This document shows, piece after piece, positions 22,537 through 33,377 of a stretch of 64,000 bases of DNA. Within the stretch, counting starts at the first letter, position 1. The number at the start of each line of letters is the position of its first letter. The notes beneath the pieces were generated by a model, which made no database searches, had not been told where the DNA came from, and saw only the letters and a program-made list of their open reading frames with translations. The DNA is from an uncultured Cellvibrionales bacterium. Its GTDB lineage: Bacteria > Pseudomonadota > Gammaproteobacteria > Pseudomonadales > Porticoccaceae. Location of the stretch: positions 1 to 64,000 of the forward strand of contig CAJXWQ010000005.1 of the NCBI GenBank assembly GCA_913062605.1, in the 5' to 3' direction. The position numbers and the translations under genes were made by a program.

Positions 22537-23739
22537 CTAATTCTGAATATCTCTGGCAAAAATTGCCTTTAAATAATTCGTCTCCGGTATGGCCGGATGT
22601 ATGGGGTGGTCTGGCCCCTGCCCGCCAATGGAGAATACTTGTAACTGGCGCTGGCGATGTGCTGCCGCAGTTTTCACCACGTCCATCAATGTTTGTAGGG
22701 GTAAATGCATGGAGCAAGATGCTGACACCAAAATACCACCGGGAGCCAATAATCTTAGCGCCAACTGATTGGCCTGATGATAGGCCTTTTCACCCTGACG
22801 TTGATCTTTTTTACGTTTAATAAAGGCCGGCGGATCTAGCACCACCACATCAAAAGTTTGCCCAGCATCGATTAGGGCTTTCATGATGTCATTGGCCTTG
22901 CCTTGTAAGCAAGAAAATTGACCACTGTACTGATTCAATTCGGCATTTTGTTGTGCCAAGTCTAATGCATCACCGGAAACATCCACACAGGTCACCGCTT
23001 TGGCTCCTGCTACTGCCGCCTGAACACCCCAACCACCCACGTAGCTGTAAACGTCTAATACGGTTTTGTCTTTGGATAATTCCTGCAACTGTTGGCGATT
23101 GATTCGGTGATCATAAAACCAACCCGTTTTTTGGCCTGTCATTACTGGGGCAAGAAAGCGCACGCCGTTTTCTTCCAGCTCTACCAGCTCTGGCACATCC
23201 CCTGCAGCCACTTCGACAGCTTCAGGTAGGCCCTCCATCTGACGGAATGGCCCCTGATTTCTAAACACGATCCCTTTAGGGGAGAATACTTCATCCAGAG
23301 CGGCAATCACCACATCGCGGCGTTGATCCATGGCCGCGGTAGTTAGCTGTGCCGAAAGATAATCACCAAAGCGGTCTACGACTAGACCCGGCAATAAATC
23401 CGAATCACCAAAGATGGCGCGATAATAGGGTTTTGCAAAACAGGCTTCACGAAATTGTAATGCTTGTTGTAGGCGGCTAACTATCAAAGGCTGATCTAGC
23501 CCTCGGCTCTTTTCTCTAGAGTATAGCCTCGCACAAATCAGGCTGGCAGGGTTCACCGTGGCCATGGCGACGAATTTTCCACTGGCATCTTCTACTGCCA
23601 CTTCGCTTCCCACAGGCATTGTCTTGAGTGGAGTGGCGGCAATATCGACCTCATTGCTGTACACCCACAGGTGGCCCGTGCGTAACCGCCGGTCGGCACC
23701 TTTTTTGAGTCGCAGCGACAAGTGGGGTGAGGTGGACAT
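22537..23739 (-). CDS. rlmI: Class I SAM-dependent rRNA methyltransferase (RlmI-like)
   Basis: N-terminal PUA-like region, VLDVYSYVGGWGVQAA, VVLDPPAFIKRK. Confidence 0.9.
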   Translation of the reverse strand: MSTSPHLSLRLKKGADRRLRTGHLWVYSNEVDIAATPLKTMPVGSEVAVEDASGKFVAMATVNPASLICARLYSREKSRGLDQPLIVSRLQQALQFREACFAKPYYRAIFGDSDLLPGLVVDRFGDYLSAQLTTAAMDQRRDVVIAALDEVFSPKGIVFRNQGPFRQMEGLPEAVEVAAGDVPELVELEENGVRFLAPVMTGQKTGWFYDHRINRQQLQELSKDKTVLDVYSYVGGWGVQAAVAGAKAVTCVDVSGDALDLAQQNAELNQYSGQFSCLQGKANDIMKALIDAGQTFDVVVLDPPAFIKRKKDQRQGEKAYHQANQLALRLLAPGGILVSASCSMHLPLQTLMDVVKTAAAHRQRQLQVFSIGGQGPDHPIHPAIPETNYLKAIFARDIQN

Positions 23740-23775
23740 GCTCTCTCCTGGCTGGCCATTTAGAGGATAGAAAAT

Positions 23776-23801
23776 AAAAAAGGCTGCCTATGAGCAGCCT
23801 T
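23776..23801 (-). terminator. Rho-independent terminator downstream of gcvH
   Basis: AAGGCTGC-CTATGA-GCAGCCTT stem; U-tract on minus strand. Confidence 0.7.
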
Positions 23802-23876
23802 AATTTAAATAGTGTATCTGTTTTCCCTTGTAAAATTCACCACTACTTAATGTGGCCAAAGGAAATACTGAAGTTG

Positions 23877-24266
23877 CTACTCGTCTTCAGCAGCAGCTTC
23901 GTAGGCGGTAGCATCCAGCAAGTTTTCCAGCTCAGAGGGATCAGACATTTTGATTTTGAAAAACCAACCTGCATCATAGGGTGATTCGTTGATGGTTTCC
24001 GGTGCATCTTCAAGTTCCGGATTAATCGCAATGATTTCACCGGATACCGGGGCATAAATATCTGAAGCAGCTTTTACGGATTCAACAACACCGGCTTCGT
24101 CACCCGCAGAGAATGTAGTGCCTACGTCAGGCAACTCCACATAGACCACATCGCCCAGGCTATCCTGTGCATGGTCAGAAACGCCCACTGTCACGGTACC
24201 ATCACCTTCATCGCGAGCCCATTCGTGGCTGGCGGCATACTTCAGATTGGAAGGGGTAGCGCTCAT
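23877..24266 (-). CDS. gcvH: Glycine cleavage system H protein
   Basis: [27 protein letters not shown] lipoyl-lysine motif. Confidence 0.95.
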   Translation of the reverse strand: MSATPSNLKYAASHEWARDEGDGTVTVGVSDHAQDSLGDVVYVELPDVGTTFSAGDEAGVVESVKAASDIYAPVSGEIIAINPELEDAPETINESPYDAGWFFKIKMSDPSELENLLDATAYEAAAEDE

Positions 24267-24414
24267 TGTTGTGTCCTCACCCTAGGTGGTTAAACCTTTA
24301 GTTACTTATAGCTGTAGCTCTTAAAGCCGTGTCACTTAAACTGCCGAGAATTCTAAACCTGATCGACCTCAAACTAAAGAGGGAATTAATGAGCAGGGGG
24401 CTAAAATAAGGCGG

Positions 24415-25626
24415 CTAAAGAAGCCCCATTGCCTGACGAACCATCAAATTCTTTATGGGGCCGAGCCGATTTACCGTATTCATCCCATCATTGCGTAATA
24501 ACCGAATCGGTAGGGGCTGCTTTTCAAACAATCGTTTAAAGCCTTCCATCACGGCCATTGTGCCCAGGTTATGCGGTTTGCGGCGACGCTGGTAACGACC
24601 CAATGCCCACATATCGCCGGGAGAAAGCCCTCGACCAACCGCTCTCTCCACTTCTTCGACCAAGACGATCACATCCTGAAAACCAAGGTTTACGCCCTGC
24701 CCCGCCAGCGGATGAATAGTGTGGGCCGCATCACCCACCAGTGCCACCCCCGGCACCACATAATCAACGGCATGACGTTGCTTGAGGGGAATTTTGTAGC
24801 GTTTATCCACGGCGACCACATTGCCCAGGCAATTTTCCCCTGCCCGGGTCAATGCCTCGCAAAAGGCGTCATCATCAAGCGTCATTAACAACTCGGCGAC
24901 TTCTGCCTGTTGTGACCAAACGATTGAGCACTGGTGACAATCACCTGCTTCTGTTTGCAAGGGCAAAAATGCCAAGGGGCCTTCGGGTAAAAATCGCTGT
25001 CGGGCCGTGAAATCGTGATTTTTTTCAGTGGTGACGGTAGTAACAATGGCATGGTGACCATACTCCCACTGACGCAACTGCAATCCACAAAGTTCTCGAA
25101 CTTTTGATTGGGCTCCATCGGCGGCGGCCAACAGTTTAGTGTTGATGACGGAACCATCCGCCAGAGAAATAGCTACGCCTTCAGCCTGTCGCTCCAAATC
25201 CACCACGGTGGCTGGGCACAGCAGAGTTACATTTTCGAGTGCTTCAAGCCGCTGCCACAGGGCCTCGACAACCAACGCATTCTCGACAATATGTCCCAAA
25301 CTGGGCTGCCGTACTTCAGCACAATCAAATTCTATATGCCCGGTTCCATCGGCCTCCCACACTTCCATCCGCTGATACGGACAGACACGCCGAGCGGCAA
25401 TCTGCTCCCAGGCGCCGGTATCCTCAAGCAGTTTCCGAGACAACGCTGTTAGGGCTACCACTCGAGGATCAAAGCTTTCTGATAAATCAGGCATTTCAAA
25501 TGGCCGGGCTTCTAGAACGGCTATCCGTAAATTTTTTCCACTCTTGGTGGTTGCTAGTAAGGAGGCAAATGCCGCTCCGACCATGCCAGCACCGGCCACC
25601 ACCACATCGTATTCATGTTCAGCCAT
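24415..25626 (-). CDS. UbiH/UbiF/UbiI-family FAD-dependent hydroxylase
   Basis: VVVAGAGMVGAAFASLL, GVALVGDAAHTIHPLAGQGVNLGFQD. Confidence 0.9.
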   Translation of the reverse strand: MAEHEYDVVVAGAGMVGAAFASLLATTKSGKNLRIAVLEARPFEMPDLSESFDPRVVALTALSRKLLEDTGAWEQIAARRVCPYQRMEVWEADGTGHIEFDCAEVRQPSLGHIVENALVVEALWQRLEALENVTLLCPATVVDLERQAEGVAISLADGSVINTKLLAAADGAQSKVRELCGLQLRQWEYGHHAIVTTVTTEKNHDFTARQRFLPEGPLAFLPLQTEAGDCHQCSIVWSQQAEVAELLMTLDDDAFCEALTRAGENCLGNVVAVDKRYKIPLKQRHAVDYVVPGVALVGDAAHTIHPLAGQGVNLGFQDVIVLVEEVERAVGRGLSPGDMWALGRYQRRRKPHNLGTMAVMEGFKRLFEKQPLPIRLLRNDGMNTVNRLGPIKNLMVRQAMGLL

Positions 25627-26920
25627 TATTTTGCCTTCCCACTGCCGATGTTCTTTTTGCTACCTGTGGCGCTCCGCGAGTCTCAAGCCCCATGCCCAAC
25701 CTGGCGAACTGGTGACGTAAAAGCGGCACCATATCCAGCGCCAGTAAACCGAGGTTTCGAGCCAAGGCGACGGGGGATGAATCAATACCAAATACTTTTG
25801 GTAACAAATCACTCAGTAAAATTGTTTGCTTCTGGTCGGCCTGCTGTTGTTTGAGGTAGTCCTGCAGCACTGATAACTGACCTAGATCGTCATTGCTGGC
25901 CGATATTGCCAGTTCATTGGCAAGTACCGCCACATCTCGCAGTGCGAGGTTAAAGCCCTGTCCAGCCACCGGATGCAGTGAATGGGCGGCATTACCCACC
26001 ACCACCACATGACTGCGAACCTGTTCATTGCTGGTAATCAAACGAATGGGGTAACTATGACGGGTGCCTACCCGCTGAAATTGCCCTAACCGATGACCAA
26101 ACCGATCCTGTAATTCTGCTAAAAACACCTCGTCGGAGGCTTCCATCATCTCAGCTACCCGCTCTGGTGGCAGCGTCCACACCAGGGCAGAGCGATATTC
26201 ATTCTCTACTGGCTGCAATGGCAGCATCGCCATTGGGCCTGAATCTGTAAAACGTTCGTAGGCAACACCGTGGTGATCCTGTTGCAGGGAGATATTCGTC
26301 ACCAGCGCCACTTGGCCATAGTCCCTGGTCGTAGCATCAATGCCCAGCATATCTCGAGTACGAGACTGGGCACCATCAGCTACAACCAGAAGCTTTGCTT
26401 GTAAGTTGGCGCTCACTTCAGAACCAGAAAGTGATAATTGCACCCCACCCCGAATAGGTTTAACACTGGCAACCTGGGCTGGCGCGGTAATATCAATACC
26501 GGGTGCCTGCTGGAGTGCCTCCATCAGCACCGACCCCAACCACTGATTTTCCACCACATAGCCCAGTGCTGGTAAGTTTTGCTCAGCAGCATGCAAGCGG
26601 GTATTCCCAATATGACCCCGATCTGACACATGTACTTCTTTAATCTCGGCCAGCCGTGGACTCAGGGTCGACCACAGGCCCAACATTTCTAAAACTTCTC
26701 GGCTGCTGTGAGACAGCGCCGTGGAGCGAGCATCAAAACTGGGCTGTAGATCACCGGAAGCCGGTGTCATGGGGAATGCTTCAATGACGTTAATACGCCA
26801 GCCGAGATTCAGGGAAGACAGTAACAACGCAAGACTGGCACCCACCATACCGCCACCAACTATAGCTATATCCACGTCTTGTACGGGTACATTAGGCTCT
26901 GTTGGTGGGTTTTGAGACAT
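25619..26920 (-). CDS. ubiH: 2-octaprenyl-6-methoxyphenol hydroxylase (UbiH-like)
   Basis: IAIVGGGMVGASLALLL, VVVGNAAHSLHPVAGQGFNLALRD; downstream of pepP. Confidence 0.88.
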   Translation of the reverse strand: MSQNPPTEPNVPVQDVDIAIVGGGMVGASLALLLSSLNLGWRINVIEAFPMTPASGDLQPSFDARSTALSHSSREVLEMLGLWSTLSPRLAEIKEVHVSDRGHIGNTRLHAAEQNLPALGYVVENQWLGSVLMEALQQAPGIDITAPAQVASVKPIRGGVQLSLSGSEVSANLQAKLLVVADGAQSRTRDMLGIDATTRDYGQVALVTNISLQQDHHGVAYERFTDSGPMAMLPLQPVENEYRSALVWTLPPERVAEMMEASDEVFLAELQDRFGHRLGQFQRVGTRHSYPIRLITSNEQVRSHVVVVGNAAHSLHPVAGQGFNLALRDVAVLANELAISASNDDLGQLSVLQDYLKQQQADQKQTILLSDLLPKVFGIDSSPVALARNLGLLALDMVPLLRHQFARLGMGLETRGAPQVAKRTSAVGRQNNG

Positions 26921-28230
26921 TACTTCGCCATTAGCCTTTCAATTTCTTCCGTGGTTTTGGGGGCACCGCTGCTCAAGACTTCGGGGCCTTTGGCAGAGAT
27001 CAGTACATCATCTTCAATACGGATTCCTATACCACGCCAACGTTTGGCTACTTGGGTATTATCAGGAGATATATAAATACCCGGCTCCACAGTAACGACC
27101 ATGCCTTTCTCCAGCAGCCGCCACTCATCATGGACCTTGTAGTCACCCACATCATGCACATCCATACCCAGCCAGTGCCCGGCTCGGTGCATGTAGAAAT
27201 CTCGGTAGCCCTTGGATTCAATCAACTCATCGAGCTCGCCCTTTAAGAGCCCCAAATCAATCAGACCTTGGGTAATAATATTCACGGTAACCTGATGGGG
27301 CTCATCCCAGTGATTGCCTACAGCACAGGTATCAATGCCGGCTAATTGAGCCTTGAGAACCAGGTCGTAAATGGCTTTTTGTTCTAGGGTAAATTTGCCA
27401 TTGACCGGAAATGTACGGGTTATATCTGCCGCATAGTGCTGTAGCTCACAACCAGCATCAATCAGAACCAGGTCACCATCTTTGAGTTTGGCACTGTTTT
27501 CCACATAGTGAAGAATGCAGCCATTGGCACCGCCACCAACAATGGAACCGTAGGCCGGGAAACGTGCTCCTGCCATCGCAAACTCGTGCTCAATTTCTGC
27601 CTGTAGTTGGTATTCAAACATCCCCGGCTTGCAGATTTTCATGGCACGACAGTGGGCTCGAGTCGATATCTCACCTGCGGTGCGCATAATTTTCAGTTCC
27701 GCAGCACTCTTGAACAGGCGCAATTCATGTAGCAGGTGGTCGAGGTCAATAAATTCACCCGGCGGTACGGCACCTGCCCGCGACTGGGAGCGAATAGTAT
27801 TGACCCAACCCATCAGGTGACGATCAAAGGTCGGGGCCTTACCCATCGCGTAATACACTCTATCGCGGCCTTCCAGCAAGCCCGGCAAAATGTCATCGAT
27901 ATCATCGATGGGAAAAGCATCGTCAGCGCCGTACTTTTTGCAGGTACCTTCAGGGCCAGCGCGGTAGCCGTCCCAAATTTCTCGATCAGGATTTCTGTCA
28001 CGGCAAAACACCAGAAATTCGCCGTGCTCCCGGCCAGGTGCTAGCACCAAAACTGCTTCAGGTTCGGGAAAACCGCTGAGATAGAAAAAATCGCTATCCT
28101 GCCGATAGGGGTAATTGATATCCCGGTTGCGGGTTTGCTCGGGGGCAGCAGTGAGGATAGCAATGCTATTGCTGTCCATCATTTCGATTAATTTACGCCT
28201 ACGGCGGGTAAATTCCTGCTGGTTAATCAT
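26920..28230 (-). CDS. pepP: Xaa-Pro aminopeptidase
   Basis: M24 motifs, HRAGHWLGMDVHDVGDY, VEPGIY. Confidence 0.94.
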   Translation of the reverse strand: MINQQEFTRRRRKLIEMMDSNSIAILTAAPEQTRNRDINYPYRQDSDFFYLSGFPEPEAVLVLAPGREHGEFLVFCRDRNPDREIWDGYRAGPEGTCKKYGADDAFPIDDIDDILPGLLEGRDRVYYAMGKAPTFDRHLMGWVNTIRSQSRAGAVPPGEFIDLDHLLHELRLFKSAAELKIMRTAGEISTRAHCRAMKICKPGMFEYQLQAEIEHEFAMAGARFPAYGSIVGGGANGCILHYVENSAKLKDGDLVLIDAGCELQHYAADITRTFPVNGKFTLEQKAIYDLVLKAQLAGIDTCAVGNHWDEPHQVTVNIITQGLIDLGLLKGELDELIESKGYRDFYMHRAGHWLGMDVHDVGDYKVHDEWRLLEKGMVVTVEPGIYISPDNTQVAKRWRGIGIRIEDDVLISAKGPEVLSSGAPKTTEEIERLMAK

Positions 28231-28336
28231 TCGATGTGCTTACGTTCTTCAATTTTTGGACTCTTCAATGACAAACCTATCTGAGATAAATACTAATCGA
28301 AGCAAATGTAATGAATAAAATCAGGTGTGAACTGAC

Positions 28337-28891
28337 TCAATGAATCGTCCGGGCGCTTTGATCCTCAACCGGATTCAGCTCGGCATAAATAAGTAATACA
28401 GCGACCCTGACATATTCGACCAACTCGGCATAACTAATCTCATCCTCTTCCTCACCATCCTCTTCCTCGAGGCTAGCCACCTGGGAAATTGAAGCCAGGT
28501 CACTTAGGGCGTCAGCAATATCTCCGGTGAGTTCAGTTTTTGCAGACAGACTCGAGTTGCCCAATCCGTAAAGGAATCCCTGACACCATTCACCCAAGGA
28601 GGCAAGCCGTTGATTTAATGGGAATTCATCATCAGGGAGTAACGGTAAAAACTCAAAACCACTACTACAAATTTGCCCCAATGTGTACTGGTACAGCTCG
28701 GGCAACATATCACCCAAGTCCTCTATTCGCTCCAGATCCACCTCAAGAAATTCCCCAACAACGGACAGCAACTCATCCTCTGACAGTTTTTGACCGCCGC
28801 TAACCCTGCCACAGAGAACTCCGTGAAGTTCCGCAGGGCTGCCCATCAAATTAGCCAGCACAAATGCATTGGCAATATCATTAAAATTCAT
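28337..28891 (-). CDS. UPF0149 (YgfB/YecA-like) family protein
   Basis: ELHGVLCGRVSGG, WCQGFLYGLG; upstream of pepP. Confidence 0.88.
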   Translation of the reverse strand: MNFNDIANAFVLANLMGSPAELHGVLCGRVSGGQKLSEDELLSVVGEFLEVDLERIEDLGDMLPELYQYTLGQICSSGFEFLPLLPDDEFPLNQRLASLGEWCQGFLYGLGNSSLSAKTELTGDIADALSDLASISQVASLEEEDGEEEDEISYAELVEYVRVAVLLIYAELNPVEDQSARTIH

Positions 28892-29089
28892 CGTTATCTC
28901 TGCTACTACAACCGGGTAGAAAAAGGCATCCTACCACCCTTCATCATGCCAATCACGCCAGATCCATTACCTGAAAAGAAAACCCCATTCAGGCAAGAAG
29001 CTAGCCTATTTTCCTCGAAACACCCTCAAGATTGTTGACCCACTCGATAGCGCACCATATAGTTGTCTCGTTACCCTTAAGGATTACTG

Positions 29090-29308
29090 TTGGCTGCCAC
29101 AATGTCAGATGACTTGGAAAATCTCGAGCATAAAATTGATCGCTTGATCCATTTTTGCGCTCGACTTCAAAAAGAGAATGAATCTCTCCGTGATCGTGAA
29201 TCCAGTCTGCTTAAAGAAAGAGGCAAACTTCTGGAGAAGAATGAATTGGCCCGCAACCGGGTTGAACACATGATTGTGAGGCTGAAAGGCCTCAACAACG
29301 AAGGTTAA
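29090..29308 (+). CDS. TIGR02449-like small coiled-coil protein
   Basis: LEHKIDRLIHFCARLQKENESLRDRE, immediately 5' of zapA. Confidence 0.85.
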   Translation: MAATMSDDLENLEHKIDRLIHFCARLQKENESLRDRESSLLKERGKLLEKNELARNRVEHMIVRLKGLNNEG

Positions 29309-29313
29309 GCCCC

Positions 29314-29622
29314 ATGAGCCAGGATACTGTCAATATCCGTATTCTTGACAAGGAATACCAGGTCAGCTGCCCACCTGATGAACGTAACGCCCTACTACAG
29401 GCCGCACGTTCTCTGGATGAAAGGGTTCGCACCATCCGCAATAGCGGTGGGGTTATTGGCTTGGAGCGCATTGCTATCATGGCAGCACTCAACCTGACCT
29501 ATGAGTTATCTAAAGTCGAAAACCAAACCGCATCTGACAGCATCTCACAACAGGTAATAGAGAAGCTGGACAATAAAGTTTCTGCTGCACTACAGAGTTT
29601 CGAACAATCTGCCACTTTTTAG
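29314..29622 (+). CDS. zapA: Cell division protein ZapA
   Basis: VNIRILDKEYQVSCPPDERNALLQAARSLDERV. Confidence 0.92.
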   Translation: MSQDTVNIRILDKEYQVSCPPDERNALLQAARSLDERVRTIRNSGGVIGLERIAIMAALNLTYELSKVENQTASDSISQQVIEKLDNKVSAALQSFEQSATF

Positions 29623-29649
29623 CCCCAAGACTGGGGTATAATCCCTTCT

Positions 29650-29824
29650 ATGCCCTGGGGTGCTTGCCAGCCGACAAGTCCTTGAGCCGATAATTTGTAA
29701 CCAGGAGGGTTCAAGCCGATATGGTGTGCATGTCCGCACGACGGAAAGCCTAATGTATCGCTGAGCCCCCCACCTTGAACCATTGGGTTCAAGGCCACGT
29801 TAACAGCGGCACCTCCGGGGACAT
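29650..29824 (+). ncRNA. ssrS: 6S RNA
   Basis: Between zapA and a ygfA-like gene; CCTTGAGCCGATA, TTGAACC..GGGTTCAAGG segments and a terminal helix CCCTGGGGTGC/GCACCTCCGGGG match gammaproteobacterial 6S architecture. Confidence 0.9.
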
Positions 29825-29857
29825 ATTTAAAAACCCGTTTTGACACTCTAGGTACTC

Positions 29858-30430
29858 ATGGACAGCAAGGCCATTCGTCAATTGATGCGTGAGCGACGCC
29901 AAGCGTTGTCTCCACAACAGCAGGATGCTGCGAGTTCGGGCCTCGCTCGACAACTCTCCAACCTCCCAGCCTTTCGCAACAGCAAACGCATTGCCTTTTA
30001 TCTTGCCAATGATGGGGAGATTGATCCACAACTGGCCATGGGCATTGCTGAAGCGGCCGGCAAGGAGTGTTACTTACCCGTATTACACCCGTTAAAATTA
30101 AATCGGCTTTATTTCGTTCGTTACTGCCAGGGTGACCCTCTCTCGATCAACCGATTCGGTATTCAGGAGCCATCGCTGCGTGGTGGGTACATTGTTCCAC
30201 CACGGGGGCTTGACCTGATCTTGCTGCCGCTGGTGGCCTTTGACCGTCGCGGTAACCGACTCGGCATGGGCGGCGGCTTTTATGACCGCACGCTGGCGAC
30301 ACAACAACACGCCACCCGGCTCATTGGGTTAGCCCAAAGTTGCCAGGAAGCTGATAGTATTCACCACCAACCATGGGATGTTGCGCTTCAGGCTATTGTT
30401 ACCGAGCACAATGTTATTCAGACCCGTTAA
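29858..30430 (+). CDS. 5-formyltetrahydrofolate cyclo-ligase
   Basis: LPLVAFDRRGNRLGMGGGFYDRTL motif; downstream of 6S RNA. Confidence 0.93.
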   Translation: MDSKAIRQLMRERRQALSPQQQDAASSGLARQLSNLPAFRNSKRIAFYLANDGEIDPQLAMGIAEAAGKECYLPVLHPLKLNRLYFVRYCQGDPLSINRFGIQEPSLRGGYIVPPRGLDLILLPLVAFDRRGNRLGMGGGFYDRTLATQQHATRLIGLAQSCQEADSIHHQPWDVALQAIVTEHNVIQTR

Positions 30431-30450
30431 CTCTTTAAGAAACACCTCTT

Positions 30451-31875
30451 ATGCGTAAAACCAAAATTATCTGCACCATTGGCCCCGCTACAGAATCATT
30501 CGAGATGCTAGAAAAACTGGCTATCGCTGGGATGAATGTGGTTCGTCTGAATATGTCTCACGGTGATCATGAGTCCCATGCCAAAGTCATCAAGGCAGTG
30601 CGTACGCTCAACAAAAAGCAGTCCCACCCTATCGCTATCCTAATGGATACGCAGGGACCGGAAATACGTACCGGTGACATTAAACATGACCTGAATCTGA
30701 AAGAAGGCGACATCATCTCGGTGGTTGCCCGCGGGGAAGACGATGTGGAAGCCAGCTCCATTCGCATCAATTACGAAGATCTAATTAATGATGTGCAGAT
30801 AGGCGACATGATCACCGTGGACAACGGCCTGATCAACCTGGAGATTCTGAGCAAAGAAGAGCGCATCATGCAATGCAAGGTGATTGATGGCGGTGTGCTC
30901 AAAAGCAAACGCCACGTTAATTTACCCGGCATTCGGGTAAATCTGCCCGCCATCACCGAAAAAGACCGTCGTGACATACTGTTCTCCATCGAGCAGGAGG
31001 TGGACTTTATCGCCCTGTCCTTTGTACGGGATGTTGAAGATATCCATCAGCTACGCGAGCTATTGGGCGATAAAGTCGACAAGATTAAAATCATTTCCAA
31101 AATTGAAGATCAGGAAGGCGTTAAAAACCTCAGCGAGATTGTTGATGTATCCGATGGCGTGATGGTGGCACGAGGTGATCTCGGCGTAGAAATTGCCATC
31201 GAAAAACTCCCCAGAGTTCAACGCCGAATTATTCGCCTCTGCGCCCAACGGGGTAAACGGGTCATTGTCGCCACTCACATGCTGGAATCCATGATCGAAA
31301 ACCCGATCCCTACTCGAGCAGAAGTAACGGATGTAGCTAATGCCGTGTACGAAGAAGCCGATGCCATTATGCTGTCCGGTGAAACAACCATTGGCAAATA
31401 TCCCGTCAAATGTGTTGAGATACTGGCCCGTATTGCCGGCTCCATCGAACACAGTCCCGGTCTGCAATTTACCAAGGACCTGGAGCTGAAAAATGATAAG
31501 GAAGAAATTGCTGCCGCTGCAGTAAAGCTGGCTGAATCGATTAATGCAAAAGCCATTATTGTGCCGACCCGACGTGGCCGCATGGCCAACTACGTTACCA
31601 ATTGTCACCCCCAGGCACCGATTATTTGCGCCTTCACTAATGATAGCCGAACCCGTCGCCAGCTGGTGCTCAACCGCAACGTATTGAGCTTCCGTATCAA
31701 CTTTAGTGAAGATCCGGAAAAAACACTCGCCACCGCGGCCAGAATTATGATCAAACGACCTGAGTTTTCTCCGGAAGATCGACTGGTAGTGATTTCTGAT
31801 GCATTGGCTGGCTCAGGTATCGATGCCATTCAAATTCGTCAGTTGGGCGACCTGCTTAACATCGGCAAAGAATAA
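30451..31875 (+). CDS. pyk: Pyruvate kinase
   Basis: KIICTIGPAT, MVARGDLGVEI, ATHMLESMIENPIPTRAEVTDVANAV. Confidence 0.96.
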   Translation: MRKTKIICTIGPATESFEMLEKLAIAGMNVVRLNMSHGDHESHAKVIKAVRTLNKKQSHPIAILMDTQGPEIRTGDIKHDLNLKEGDIISVVARGEDDVEASSIRINYEDLINDVQIGDMITVDNGLINLEILSKEERIMQCKVIDGGVLKSKRHVNLPGIRVNLPAITEKDRRDILFSIEQEVDFIALSFVRDVEDIHQLRELLGDKVDKIKIISKIEDQEGVKNLSEIVDVSDGVMVARGDLGVEIAIEKLPRVQRRIIRLCAQRGKRVIVATHMLESMIENPIPTRAEVTDVANAVYEEADAIMLSGETTIGKYPVKCVEILARIAGSIEHSPGLQFTKDLELKNDKEEIAAAAVKLAESINAKAIIVPTRRGRMANYVTNCHPQAPIICAFTNDSRTRRQLVLNRNVLSFRINFSEDPEKTLATAARIMIKRPEFSPEDRLVVISDALAGSGIDAIQIRQLGDLLNIGKE

Positions 31876-31894
31876 AACCAGGACGCTTTCCAGC

Positions 31895-33373
31895 ATGGTA
31901 GGGATAACCAACTATTTACGTGTTGCCAACCTTGCTTGCAGGAAAGCGTTCGCTGTTTTAGCGGCCATCTTTCTACTCCTGCCCACCGCATTCAGCCATG
32001 CGGCTCAGGACGAACATCCCCCTGGAATCACCTCTTCCACCAACGTCATTTTGTTTATTGGTGACGGCATGGATGAACACCAAATTACCATGGCACGAAA
32101 TTATCTCTACGGGGCTGATGGAGCATTTGCGATGGAGCAGATGCCCGTTCGGAGCTCTGTGCGAGTGCACACCCTGCGTGAAGATAATCCCAACCAGCTT
32201 CGTTATGTCGCCGATAGCGCCAATACCGCCAGCACATTAGCCACAGGCCTGCTCACCAGCAAAGGTCGAATTGCTACCAGTGCCGCAAGAGATGCCGATC
32301 AGAAGACTATTCTAGAAGCGGCCCAGAAAAAGGGGTATCGAACCGGGCTAGTCTCCACCGCCAGTCTGACTGATGCGACACCCGCCGCCTTTGCTGCCCA
32401 TACTTCACACCGTAACTGCCAAAGTACAAAAAGCATGTCTGCGATCAACCACGCTGTAGGTAAAACCCAGCAGTGTGTGCCCGACCTAAAAGCGCATGGC
32501 GGCCCAGGCTCTATTGCTGAACAACTCGCTACCGCAAATATCGATGTGTTGCTGGGTGGAGGCATGGCCTTTTTCAACCAACCGGTGGAGGGTAGTGCTC
32601 AAGACCTCCCTTCCATTCTGGATATGGCCCTGAATCACGGTCACCTTATGGTAAAAAATGAAGCCGAATTAAATGCCGAGAAATTACAGGTAGCCCCCGC
32701 AACGTCCAAACTACTGGGGCTGTTTGCCCCCATTCACCTTCCCGTCGAATGGCAAGGTGAACAGCTTCGGCTCGCTGAGCTAATGACTACAAATAAACAC
32801 AGCAAGGCTATTTTCCCCACCCCTTTCGGCTGCGAGAAAAACCCCCATCACCAAGGAATACCCACACTGGCCAACATGACAGGGCGTGCGCTACAGGTGC
32901 TGTCCCATAATAATAACCAAGGTTTTTTTCTGATGGTGGAAGGTGCATCCATTGATAAACAAGCGCATATACGAAATCCCTGCGGCCAAATTGGAGAGCT
33001 TCGAGCCTTTGATCAAGCCGTCACCCTCGGCAGACAATTTGCCCAACAGTATCCGAACACATTAATTATCGTTACTGCGGATCATGGTCAGGCTGGGCAG
33101 ATAGTCCCCTTACCGGAAACTTATCAAGCAGCGAGTAAAGCGATGCGCATGGCCCAATACCCCACCGGCCACTACGCTGTATTGAAGACATTATCTGGTG
33201 AGTTAATGGCAGTAAATTACTCCACCAATTCATCTCCCCAAGGACTGTGGGAAATGCATACTGGCACCAATGTACCTGCGTATATGGAAGGCCCAGGACT
33301 GGATGAGATTCCAGCACTGATAGACCAACGGGATATCAACCAACTTATGCGCCATCACCTGAAGTTAGACTAA
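31895..33373 (+). CDS. Alkaline phosphatase
   Basis: VILFIGDGMDEHQ, DSANTASTLATG, TADHGQAG, HTGTNVPAYMEGPG; start reassigned from the ORF-track start inside pyk. Confidence 0.9.
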   Translation: MVGITNYLRVANLACRKAFAVLAAIFLLLPTAFSHAAQDEHPPGITSSTNVILFIGDGMDEHQITMARNYLYGADGAFAMEQMPVRSSVRVHTLREDNPNQLRYVADSANTASTLATGLLTSKGRIATSAARDADQKTILEAAQKKGYRTGLVSTASLTDATPAAFAAHTSHRNCQSTKSMSAINHAVGKTQQCVPDLKAHGGPGSIAEQLATANIDVLLGGGMAFFNQPVEGSAQDLPSILDMALNHGHLMVKNEAELNAEKLQVAPATSKLLGLFAPIHLPVEWQGEQLRLAELMTTNKHSKAIFPTPFGCEKNPHHQGIPTLANMTGRALQVLSHNNNQGFFLMVEGASIDKQAHIRNPCGQIGELRAFDQAVTLGRQFAQQYPNTLIIVTADHGQAGQIVPLPETYQAASKAMRMAQYPTGHYAVLKTLSGELMAVNYSTNSSPQGLWEMHTGTNVPAYMEGPGLDEIPALIDQRDINQLMRHHLKLD

Positions 33374-33377
33374 GAAG

